A stretch of 14,630 nt of DNA from assembly GCA_900553965.1 (NCBI GenBank), contig USFX01000047.1, forward strand, positions 1-14,630, written 5' to 3'. The stretch's first letter is position 1. Each line of letters begins with the position of its first letter. The DNA comes from an uncultured Prevotella sp. GTDB lineage: Bacteria > Bacteroidota > Bacteroidia > Bacteroidales > Bacteroidaceae. Shown here piece after piece: positions 6,313-13,419 of the stretch. A program made the translations under genes and the position numbers. The notes beneath the pieces were generated by a model. That model did no database searches and was not told the origin of the DNA. It was given only the letters and a program-made list of their open reading frames with translations.

Positions 6313-7608
6313 TCAGTGTCTCCTCACACCGATGACTTTGCCGGCAGAATTGAACTTGACGATTGTTCCGTTGTTGTAAATCCAGTCCACGCGGCCGTTG
6401 CTTGCCGAAGCCGTGCGGTTGGGCTCACCCTTGGCCATGCGCACCTCCTCCTTTGTAAATCCGGCGGCAACGCGTCCCTGCTGTATCATCTTCCGGTGGG
6501 AAGCGGGCACCTTGTTCAGCCCGGCCGAGCCCTGACCGAAGAGATAGTGGAAATAGTCCTCCTTATAGCCGTCGATGTCGCCGGCCACATTCTCATTGAC
6601 AAATGTCACGCGCTTTGTATAGACGGCGCCGGAGGCTGTGCTCTTCAGCGTCATCTTGACATAGTTGGTGTTGTCCTGCGCCAGTATCTTCTCTATCGTG
6701 AACGACGACATGCGGGCAATCCTCACGTTCTTATCCTCGGCGTTGGTCATCGTCGTGGCATATTTCGTGTAGACCGGCTTGCCGATATATCTGGCATATT
6801 CGCCGGTGGCTGTCATTTTGGCATCTATGAGCTCGAAGGAGCCGTTGAACGTGAATTTGGCGTTGTCCATGATGAACTCGTCGTCACGCATGCCGCAGTT
6901 TGTCTTGCTCATGGCAACGTTCTGATAGAACTGGCGGCCTTTCCTGTCCTCGACGATTATCTTGACGGGATAGCTCCTGCTGCCGACGCCGACAGCCTTG
7001 ACGGTCACTTCCTCGTTGAGCGGGACGGTCATCTCCTCATATCCGTCGCCGTCCATCTGGGTGTCGACGCGGTAGAGCGTGGCCTTGGTGTAGAGCTTGG
7101 CACCCATCAGCTTGGTGCGGGCTATGTCGACGTCGCCGAGATAGGCCAGCGTGGGAACGCCCAGCTTTCCGTAGCAATAGTCTTCAAACGTTCCGTTCGG
7201 CACCTGATAGTAGTATGCCATACTGTCATCCTCGCAGACGAAGTGGATGCGGGCATGTCCGTCCGGTGCCTCGTCGTGACCTTTATATACCATTATCTTA
7301 TAGCGCAGACGGCCGCTGCTCACTTCCTTGCCCGTGGCGGCATCGCAGAAAGTATTGACCACAAGGTCATATTTCTCGGGAAGGACCATGAAGCGCATGC
7401 CCTCACGCCAGTCACAGAGACTGTGGAACTTGAAATTGTCGCTCACAAAATCGTGGGCTTTCTTCTCTTCAGCTTCGCTGCCACCACCCTGCCCGTTCTG
7501 AGCTGTGGCCGCCTTCTTGGCACCTTTGGTCTTAACGATATAGGAATTTTGTGCCGATGCTGCAAGCATGATGACAGACAGGCCTGCCAATAATAGGAAT
7601 CGTTTCAT
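6313..7608 (-). CDS. Exported protein with BamE/SmpA-like C-terminal tail, function unknown
   Basis: The 431-residue protein begins with a clear Sec signal peptide (hydrophobic residues 4-17, probable cleavage after ASA at about 19), followed by a short basic, Gly/Gln-rich linker. There is no lipobox cysteine. The middle, about residues 50-360, is beta-rich with repeated Y-x-K/T-x strands and is not a family I recognise. The last about 50 residues (GFTKEEVRMAKGEP, then a W-x-Y and a closing G-K-V-I-G-V) resemble the BamE/SmpA-OmlA fold, which in outer-membrane assembly factors binds other envelope proteins. I infer a periplasmic or envelope role; the resemblance is by motif only. The promoter is at 7709-7742, with a leader of about 95 bases. 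The neighbour dnaK is divergent and probably unrelated. Confidence 0.8.
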   Translation of the reverse strand: MKRFLLLAGLSVIMLAASAQNSYIVKTKGAKKAATAQNGQGGGSEAEEKKAHDFVSDNFKFHSLCDWREGMRFMVLPEKYDLVVNTFCDAATGKEVSSGRLRYKIMVYKGHDEAPDGHARIHFVCEDDSMAYYYQVPNGTFEDYCYGKLGVPTLAYLGDVDIARTKLMGAKLYTKATLYRVDTQMDGDGYEEMTVPLNEEVTVKAVGVGSRSYPVKIIVEDRKGRQFYQNVAMSKTNCGMRDDEFIMDNAKFTFNGSFELIDAKMTATGEYARYIGKPVYTKYATTMTNAEDKNVRIARMSSFTIEKILAQDNTNYVKMTLKSTASGAVYTKRVTFVNENVAGDIDGYKEDYFHYLFGQGSAGLNKVPASHRKMIQQGRVAAGFTKEEVRMAKGEPNRTASASNGRVDWIYNNGTIVKFNSAGKVIGVRRH

Positions 7609-7708
7609 ATATTTGATATTAAGTAGATTTTGTTTTATTCCGCGTGGGACGATGCTAACGGCGCCGGTGAGGTCTGCTTACTGACTATCCGTTGTACTCT
7701 ATCTGCGG

Positions 7709-7742
7709 CAAAGGTAAGAAAAAAAAATCACAACATGACAAA
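7709..7742 (-). promoter_or_regulatory. Promoter of the exported protein gene
   Basis: On the minus strand TACCTTTG (7716-7709) is a good -7 box. TTTG (7742-7739) lies 22 bases upstream, slightly wider than the usual spacing. The box lies about 100 bases before the ATG at 7608. Confidence 0.55.
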
Positions 7743-7874
7743 ATGACGCAATAATCCGCCACTGACAGAGCAAAAAAAGTTTCTGGCATACGCTTTGCTA
7801 TAATATCAGCGGATGGCATACTGCCAGCCTTTAATAATTAAATAAGAGTATAAACAATAAAAAATAATAAGATT

Positions 7875-9797
7875 ATGGGAAAGATCATTGGAATCGACTT
7901 AGGAACGACTAACTCATGTGTTGCCGTGTTTGAAGGCAACGAGCCGGTAGTTATAGCAAACAGCGAAGGCAAGCGTACGACACCTTCTGTAGTGGGATTC
8001 GTTGACGGCGGCGAGCGCAAGGTGGGAGACCCCGCAAAGCGTCAGGCCCTCACGAACCCGAAGAAGACCATCTACTCAATCAAGCGCTTCATGGGCGAGA
8101 CTTGGGCTCAGACGGAAAAGGAAATCAGCCGCGTGCCGTTTGACGTTGTCAACGAAGGCGGTTATCCCCGCGTCGACATCGACGGCCGCAAATATACTCC
8201 GCAGGAGATTTCGGCTATGGTGCTCCAGAAGATGAAGAAGACCGCCGAGGACTATCTCGGACAGGAAGTAACGGACGCCGTCATCACCGTGCCGGCATAC
8301 TTCTCTGACTCACAGCGTCAGGCAACAAAGGAGGCCGGACAGATTGCAGGTCTCAATGTACGCCGTATCGTCAACGAGCCGACAGCCGCAGCTTTGGCCT
8401 ACGGTGTTGACAAGGCCAACAAGGATATGAAGATTGCCGTATTCGACCTCGGTGGCGGTACGTTCGATATCTCTATCCTTGAGTTCGGCGGCGGTGTGTT
8501 TGAAGTTCTCTCCACCAACGGTGATACCCACCTCGGCGGTGACGACTTCGACCAGGTCATCATCGACTGGCTCGTTCAGGAATTCAAGAACGACGAGGGC
8601 GCTGACCTCACTCAGGACCCGATGGCAATGCAGCGTCTGAAGGAGGCTGCCGAGAAGGCTAAGATCGAGCTGTCAAGCTCTACCTCTACGGAGATCAACC
8701 TGCCCTACATCATGCCCGTCGGCGGTGTGCCCAAGCACCTCGTGAAGTCTCTGACACGCGCCAAGTTTGAGCAGCTGGCTCACGAACTGATTCAGAACTG
8801 CCTCATCCCCTGCCAGAACGCTATGCGTGATGCCAAGCTGTCGACATCCGACATCGACGAGGTCATCCTCGTGGGCGGTTCAAGCCGTATCCCCGCCGTT
8901 CAGACACTGGTGAAGAACTACTTCGGCAAGGAGCCGTCAAAGGGTGTCAACCCCGACGAGGTCGTAGCCGTAGGTGCATCCATCCAGGGCGCCATCCTCA
9001 ACAAGGAAGGCGGCGTCGGCGACATCGTGTTGCTCGACGTAACCCCGCTGACACTGGGTATCGAGACTATGGGCGGTGTTATGACAAAGCTCATCGAGAG
9101 CAACACCACCATCCCCTGCAAGAAGAGCGAGGTGTTCTCGACCGCAGCCGACAACCAGACGGAAGTGACCATCCATGTGCTGCAGGGTGAGCGTCCGATG
9201 GCCGCTCAGAACAAGAGCATCGGCCAGTTCAACCTCACCGGCATCGCACCCGCACGTCGCGGTGTTCCGCAGATAGAGGTGACCTTCGACATCGACGCCA
9301 ACGGTATCCTCAAGGTGTCGGCCAAGGACAAAGCCACCGGCAAAGAACAGGCCATCCGCATCGAGGCTTCTTCCGGTCTGAGTCAGGAGGAAATTGACCG
9401 CATGAAGGCTGAGGCTGAGCAGAACGCCGAGAACGACAAGAAGGAGCGTGAGCGCATCGACAAGCTGAATCAGGCAGACTCGATGATCTTCACGACCGAG
9501 AACTTCCTGAAGGACAACGGCGACAAGATCCCTGCAGACCAGAAGCCGGCCATCGAGAACGCTCTCCAGACTCTGAAGGATGCTCACAAGAATGGCGACG
9601 TCACCGCCATCGACTCTGCCATCAACAACCTCAACCAGGTCATGCAGGCAGCCAGCGCACAGATGTATCAGGGCGCAGGTGCACAGGGCGCACAAACCGG
9701 TGCCGGTCAGGGCTTCAACGGCGGTCAGCAGCAGACCGGCGGCCAGCAGAACAGTGCCGATGAAGTGCAGGACGCCGACTTCGAGGAGGTGAAGTAA
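7875..9797 (+). CDS. dnaK: Chaperone protein DnaK (Hsp70)
   Basis: The 640-residue Hsp70 is a cytosolic ATP-driven chaperone that binds exposed hydrophobic peptide segments with DnaJ and GrpE. Visible landmarks are the first phosphate loop GIDLGTTNS (6-14), the second phosphate motif FDLGGGTFD (190-198), VGGSSRIP in the adenosine-binding part, the interdomain linker VLLDVTPL (385-392), the beta-sandwich substrate domain, a charged helical lid, and a Gly/Gln-rich tail ending EEVK, the usual Bacteroidetes form. Length is normal. It stands alone: neither dnaJ nor grpE is adjacent, a terminator follows, and no CIRCE element is seen upstream. The promoter is uncertain; the best candidate region is 7785-7805 (TACGCTTTG overlapping TATAAT). 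The start is preceded by an A-rich stretch. Very confident. Confidence 0.98.
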   Translation: MGKIIGIDLGTTNSCVAVFEGNEPVVIANSEGKRTTPSVVGFVDGGERKVGDPAKRQALTNPKKTIYSIKRFMGETWAQTEKEISRVPFDVVNEGGYPRVDIDGRKYTPQEISAMVLQKMKKTAEDYLGQEVTDAVITVPAYFSDSQRQATKEAGQIAGLNVRRIVNEPTAAALAYGVDKANKDMKIAVFDLGGGTFDISILEFGGGVFEVLSTNGDTHLGGDDFDQVIIDWLVQEFKNDEGADLTQDPMAMQRLKEAAEKAKIELSSSTSTEINLPYIMPVGGVPKHLVKSLTRAKFEQLAHELIQNCLIPCQNAMRDAKLSTSDIDEVILVGGSSRIPAVQTLVKNYFGKEPSKGVNPDEVVAVGASIQGAILNKEGGVGDIVLLDVTPLTLGIETMGGVMTKLIESNTTIPCKKSEVFSTAADNQTEVTIHVLQGERPMAAQNKSIGQFNLTGIAPARRGVPQIEVTFDIDANGILKVSAKDKATGKEQAIRIEASSGLSQEEIDRMKAEAEQNAENDKKERERIDKLNQADSMIFTTENFLKDNGDKIPADQKPAIENALQTLKDAHKNGDVTAIDSAINNLNQVMQAASAQMYQGAGAQGAQTGAGQGFNGGQQQTGGQQNSADEVQDADFEEVK

Positions 9798-9828
9798 GAT
9801 AAACAACTATCAATAGTAATAAATAGGT

Positions 9829-9864
9829 AAAATGAGTGTAATCCAATTGGTTACACTCATTTTT
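9829..9864 (+). terminator. Intrinsic terminator of dnaK
   Basis: Bases 9829-9841 (AAAATGAGTGTAA) pair with 9851-9863, with further CCAA/TTGG pairing inside the loop, followed by a T-rich tail to 9869. It is the last clearly chromosomal feature before composition changes. Confidence 0.88.
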
Positions 9865-9887
9865 CTTTTAGTTAAATATTGTATTTC

Positions 9888-9920
9888 TTTCGTTGTTTAC
9901 CGATTTTTATCGTATTTTTG
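9888..9920 (+). promoter_or_regulatory. Likely promoter of integrase operon; possible att core
   Basis: TATTTTTG at 9913-9920 fits the -7 box. A weak -33 (TTTC, 9888-9891) stands 21 bases upstream. The leader to the ATG at 10008 would be about 80 bases and contains an imperfect hairpin (GCGACTT near 9936 with AAGTGCG near 9954). The same bases read GTATTTTTGC (9912-9921), matching the GTANNTTTGC core recognised by CTnDOT-type integrases, so this could instead be the element's end carried over from a host promoter. Confidence 0.45.
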
Positions 9921-10007
9921 CACCACATTTGGTACGCGACTTATTTTCTGATGAAGTGCGACCTATCAATACTTATCCAAACGTAATGCAACTTAAATCG
10001 GTACAAT

Positions 10008-10571
10008 ATGCCATCTGCTAAATTTGAAATAAAAAGGAAATGTAAGTGCTGTGGGGCTACATTCCTTGCAAAGACACTTGATTCGTGGTATTGCTCACGC
10101 AAATGTTCTCAGAAAGCCTATGATAGACGAGAGGCTGAAAAGAAAAAGATTGAGCAATTGAACGAAATGGTGGCGCATATACCTGATGCACGAGATTACA
10201 TTTCCGTTCAAGAGGCTGTTGCCATATTTGGTATCAGCAGAGATACGATATATCGTCTAATCAGAAAAGGTGGCATTCCTGCAATAAATATAGGACAGCG
10301 CTTGACACGGATTAGCAAGAGTAAATTGGCTGAAATGTTCCCTTTACGTGATGAACCTATTGACCGCAGAAAGCCATTACCTAAGTTTTATCGTATGGAA
10401 CCTGAGGATTGTTACACCATTGGCGAGATTGCCGAGAGATTTGGCATTAACGATAGCACTGTCTATAGTCACATTCGCAAATACTCCATACCGACAAGAC
10501 AAATAGGCAACTATGTGTATGCTCCAAAAGCAGATATAGACAACCTCTATAAAGATGTAGTGAAGTTATGA
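10008..10571 (+). CDS. Zinc-finger plus double helix-turn-helix (excisionase-like) protein
   Basis: The 187-residue protein has three parts. Residues 12-33 hold a small zinc-finger-like cluster (C12, C15, C29, C33). Then come two helix-turn-helix repeats, at 65-111 (FGISRDTIYRLIRKGGIP) and 136-181 (FGINDSTVYSHIRKYSIP). The repeats share the pattern F-G-I, T-[IV]-Y, I-R-K, I-P, I-G and look like an internal duplication of an excisionase/MerR-type DNA-binding unit. Its stop overlaps the integrase start (ATGA at 10568-10571), so the two are translationally coupled. By position and fold I infer a recombination directionality factor or a regulator of the integrase operon. The DNA-binding call is firm; the precise role is inferred. 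Confidence 0.85.
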   Translation: MPSAKFEIKRKCKCCGATFLAKTLDSWYCSRKCSQKAYDRREAEKKKIEQLNEMVAHIPDARDYISVQEAVAIFGISRDTIYRLIRKGGIPAINIGQRLTRISKSKLAEMFPLRDEPIDRRKPLPKFYRMEPEDCYTIGEIAERFGINDSTVYSHIRKYSIPTRQIGNYVYAPKADIDNLYKDVVKL

Positions 10572-11827
10572 AAAAGCCCTTAGCCCATACAAAATGCACT
10601 GTGAAACTCCGCAAGTCGGAATATCACAATGAGTGGTATCTTATAGTGGAGAGCTATCCAGTGTTTAATTCGTCCGGCTCAAAACCTGCCCGAATAAAGG
10701 AAGCATTGAACAGGAGTATTACCACTCCGATATGGGATAAAAGCCGTAATGCGCGGACTTCACCAGACGGAACTGTAACCTATAAGCCCAAACGTGATGA
10801 GAATGGTGTAATCATGTGCCGTTCCGAGGTTGACAATGAAGCCTGTCTGTATGCCGATAAGGTAAGAGCTATCCGTCAGCGAGAGTACGATAATGCCGCA
10901 TTATATACTGACAGCGAAGCAGAACAGGCTGCGCAGATTGAACGTTCACAGTGCAATTTCATTGAGTATTTTAAGCAGGTTGCAGACAAAAGACACAAAA
11001 ACAGTTCTTGGTCAATCATTACTAATTGGAATCGTGTTTATGAATTGCTGAAAATATTTACAGGTAGCAACACATTACTTTTTGGAGATATAGACCTCAG
11101 ACTGATAGAGAACTTCAAATACTTTATGCTCAATGCGCCACAAGGTGGCAGTAAATCAGGTACGGTTTCACGAAATACGGCAGCTACATATTTTTCTATT
11201 TTCAAAGCTGGACTGAAACAGGCGTTTATTGATGGCTATCTTACTATAGACCTTGCAGCAAAGGTAAAAGGTATTCCCGAACAGGAAAGTCGCCGTGAGC
11301 ATCTGACCTTGGAAGAGCTGAACACACTTGCACAGACACCTTGCAACAATCCTGTCATTAAACGTGCTGCATTGTTCTCTGCCCTTACTGGTATTCGCCA
11401 TGTGGACATAAAGAAGATGAAGTGGAAAGAAATAGTCAAGGAAGGTGACCATTATCGAGTGAATTTCACCCAACAGAAGACCAAAGGAGTGGAATACACA
11501 CCCATTTCTGCCCAGGCTTATCGGCTATGTGGAGAACGTCTTGATGACAAACGCCTTGTGTTTGAAGGACTCCCCGACCCATCTTGGATTTCAAAACCTT
11601 TGGAACGATGGGTGAAAGCTTCAGGCATCACCAAACACATCACTTTTCACTGTTTTCGGCACACCTTTGCAACCTTACAGCTTGCAAATGGCACTGATAT
11701 TTACACAGTTAGTAAAATGCTTGGGCACACCAATGTTCGCACTACACAGATATACACCAAGGTTGTAGATGAAAAGAAAGAGGATGCGGCCGATGCTATC
11801 AAAATAAACTTGGACAATGTTGAATAA
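10568..11827 (+). CDS. Tyrosine recombinase / phage-type integrase
   Basis: The 419-residue site-specific recombinase integrates and excises the element by cutting DNA through a tyrosine. An N-terminal arm-binding region (about 8-75) and a SAM-like core-binding domain (about 127-232) precede the catalytic domain (about 245-410). All six catalytic residues are visible: R277 (TGIRHVD), K304 (QQKTKG), H361 and R364 (HCFRH), H387 (LGHTN) and the nucleophile Y396 (QIYTKV). It is full length for Bacteroidetes integrases of the IntDOT/NBU type and appears active. It is coupled upstream to the double-HTH protein by a 4-base overlap and followed after 18 bases by an unknown gene, so one transcript is likely. 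Confidence 0.95.
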   Translation: MKKPLAHTKCTVKLRKSEYHNEWYLIVESYPVFNSSGSKPARIKEALNRSITTPIWDKSRNARTSPDGTVTYKPKRDENGVIMCRSEVDNEACLYADKVRAIRQREYDNAALYTDSEAEQAAQIERSQCNFIEYFKQVADKRHKNSSWSIITNWNRVYELLKIFTGSNTLLFGDIDLRLIENFKYFMLNAPQGGSKSGTVSRNTAATYFSIFKAGLKQAFIDGYLTIDLAAKVKGIPEQESRREHLTLEELNTLAQTPCNNPVIKRAALFSALTGIRHVDIKKMKWKEIVKEGDHYRVNFTQQKTKGVEYTPISAQAYRLCGERLDDKRLVFEGLPDPSWISKPLERWVKASGITKHITFHCFRHTFATLQLANGTDIYTVSKMLGHTNVRTTQIYTKVVDEKKEDAADAIKINLDNVE

Positions 11828-11845
11828 ATACACATTATTATATAT

Positions 11846-12478
11846 ATGACGAACATGATTGAAATGCTTACCGAACGCTTGCAGGAGGTAAACCAAACGA
11901 TAGAATTGAGAACTAAAGTAGAAGAAGTTACATATGAAGATGCCCTAATGCTTGCAGAGTTTTATCATGAGTTTCAGAATACCAATGAATTTATAGATGA
12001 AGCTGAAGATAGGGCGCATCAAAATGTCGGAGCATTGTTGGTGTGCGTTACAAAACTTCAAAGTGTGATCCGCAGATTCTTATCATTGGACTTGACAGTA
12101 TGGAAAGATGTGAACTTCGTGACATTGGAGCAATCCCACCTGAAACCATATCAAGAAAAATGGAACAGGGCAAAAGCGAAGTCCACAAAGCTATGGCAAA
12201 AATATCAGTCAGAAAGCAATAAACTGGATATGATGGATTTCAAGTCAGAAGAGTTCAGCGTACTGGATGTACAATGCGAGCAGACAAAACTTACATACGA
12301 AAGAGCACATGAAGAAACAGGTAGATGTTATGATGTGTTCAAATCTGAGCAAGAATATTGTGCTCATGTGCATTATTTTGAAATGCAATTTCTGGAACTA
12401 TTGGCTACTAAACTGCTACAAATAACGAATGCTGTTAGAACAGATGCTAAGCGTTTATTAAAGGAGGCGAACGCATGA
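11846..12478 (+). CDS. Hypothetical helical/coiled-coil protein in integrase operon
   Basis: I do not recognise this 210-residue protein. It is acidic at the N-terminus, rich in E, K, L and Q, and appears almost wholly helical, with heptad-like stretches around 1-60 and 95-170. There is no signal peptide, membrane segment or catalytic motif. It starts 18 bases after the integrase stop and its stop overlaps the next start (ATGA, 12475-12478), so it belongs to the integrase operon. The ATG at 11846 follows an A/T-rich stretch; an alternative start lies three codons later. It could be an accessory recombination factor or a cargo gene. The call as a real gene is firm from its position and intact frame. 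Confidence 0.75.
   Translation: MTNMIEMLTERLQEVNQTIELRTKVEEVTYEDALMLAEFYHEFQNTNEFIDEAEDRAHQNVGALLVCVTKLQSVIRRFLSLDLTVWKDVNFVTLEQSHLKPYQEKWNRAKAKSTKLWQKYQSESNKLDMMDFKSEEFSVLDVQCEQTKLTYERAHEETGRCYDVFKSEQEYCAHVHYFEMQFLELLATKLLQITNAVRTDAKRLLKEANA
12460..12467 (+). promoter_or_regulatory. Strong Shine-Dalgarno sequence before the gene at 12475
   Basis: AAAGGAGG lies seven bases upstream of the ATG at 12475, inside the end of the preceding gene. This is a full anti-SD match, unlike every other start in the window. Confidence 0.6.
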
Positions 12479-12873
12479 ACGATGATGTACTGTTATTGAA
12501 AGAGGTAGCCAAACTGAGAGATATTGTTGGTCTTGGTGTGTGCGTCGGCATTTATCAAGCATGTAATGGTGTCCAGTTTAAGAATATGCCGGCAAGCGAC
12601 TTCGTCTGTTTTCTAAACCTCAAATTGTCAAAAGAAAAAATCCATATTTTACCTCGTGAGAAGCAGCGTATCTGTTATATGATATATGCTGTATCACGTA
12701 CCATCAATCCTGCCAACTTCGCACGACATTGGATTGAGGGAGTCTTAGAACTATGTGAAATTTCCCTTGAATATTACGACAAGCATCATAAAGATGTCCT
12801 AAGTATAGAGGCTTCTGCAAGGAATAAAGAATACCTTGCACTCATAACTGATGCTATAAAAAGAGGATGCTAA
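12475..12873 (+). CDS. Hypothetical small helical protein in integrase operon
   Basis: The 132-residue product is not a family I recognise. It appears mainly helical, with a hydrophobic patch (GLGVCVGIYQAC, about 19-30), a basic P-R-E-K-Q-R segment near 60-65 and an aromatic/acidic patch later (W-I-E-G-V-L-E-L-C). It has no clear membrane segment or signal peptide. It overlaps the preceding gene by four bases and uses a strong Shine-Dalgarno, so the two unknown proteins are probably made together and may interact. It is the last gene of the operon; the next 186 bases hold an inverted repeat and a new promoter box. Confidence 0.72.
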   Translation: MNDDVLLLKEVAKLRDIVGLGVCVGIYQACNGVQFKNMPASDFVCFLNLKLSKEKIHILPREKQRICYMIYAVSRTINPANFARHWIEGVLELCEISLEYYDKHHKDVLSIEASARNKEYLALITDAIKRGC

Positions 12874-12931
12874 GAAATTGCCCCCAAACTATCACTGAAT
12901 CCCACAAATATCATATATTTTAACATTGTGT

Positions 12932-12970
12932 AAATCGATATTTGTCTGTAATTCAGGTAAATATCGATTT
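12932..12970. repeat. Perfect 12-bp inverted repeat (AAATCGATATTT)
   Basis: AAATCGATATTT (12932-12943) is matched by AAATATCGATTT (12959-12970) across a 15-base spacer that itself holds a small CTG/CAG dyad. It could be an AT-rich terminator of the integrase operon (T-rich bases follow), an operator for a neighbouring HTH protein, or part of an origin. Confidence 0.7.
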
Positions 12971-13022
12971 TATTTTTACTATATTCCACAAAACCGCACA
13001 AATCTCCACATAAAAACAGTCG

Positions 13023-13030
13023 TACCTTTG
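13023..13030 (+). promoter_or_regulatory. -7 promoter box of the second operon
   Basis: TACCTTTG fits TAnnTTTG and lies 29 bases before the ATG at 13060. No TTTG is seen at the expected -33 position, so the promoter may be weak or need an activator. Confidence 0.5.
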
Positions 13031-13059
13031 CTTCCAGAAAACAATATAAATTTGAGTAT

Positions 13060-13419
13060 ATGGAAGAAAAGAACGTTTCGTTTAATGACATGCCTCAGTT
13101 AATGGCTGTCATGTGTGCCAAGCTTAACGAGTTGGGCAACAAGGTGGACAAACTAATGCTCACAGAAAAGAAAGAAGAACAACAGTGGTTCAATGTATCT
13201 TCACTTATTGAGTATTTACCCAATCATCCTGCCGAGCAAACTATTTATGGCTGGACAAGTGCAAGAAAAATACCTTTTCACAAAAGAGGAAAGAGTATTT
13301 TGTTCAATAAGGAAGAGATAGACCAATGGTTAAGGAACGGCACCTATCGCAAGTCAGAACATGATTTGGAACGTGAAGCCATGTCATACATAAACAGCAA
13401 GAGATATGGAAAACGTTAA
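13060..13419 (+). CDS. HTH (excisionase-family) DNA-binding protein
   Basis: The 119-residue protein starts with a short amphipathic helix (about 12-36, with the ALNEL-x-KVDKL type of pattern common in Bacteroidetes HTH proteins) that may dimerise. A winged-helix excisionase-type domain follows at 43-92, with W43-F-N-V, T-I-Y-G-W-T (61-66), K-I-P-F-H-K (70-75), G-K-S-I-L-F and the closing E-E-I-D-Q-W-L. The tail is basic. Its end overlaps the start of the primase-helicase gene by 14 bases, so the two are coupled. In similar Bacteroidetes elements such proteins sit beside the replication gene and act as regulator or excision cofactor; the exact role here is inferred. Confidence 0.82.
   Translation: MEEKNVSFNDMPQLMAVMCAKLNELGNKVDKLMLTEKKEEQQWFNVSSLIEYLPNHPAEQTIYGWTSARKIPFHKRGKSILFNKEEIDQWLRNGTYRKSEHDLEREAMSYINSKRYGKR

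Noticed and set aside
6316..7593. 425-codon plus-strand open frame
   Set aside because: It lies fully opposite the exported protein gene, which has a signal peptide, promoter and terminator; this frame has none of these.
7609..7874. CIRCE or similar heat-shock operator before dnaK
   Set aside because: No TTAGCACTC-N9-GAGTGCTAA pattern is found; only a weak 5-bp TGGCA/TGCCA dyad is present.
8937..9806. 289-codon minus-strand open frame
   Set aside because: It is antisense to the C-terminal half of dnaK and shows no independent signals.
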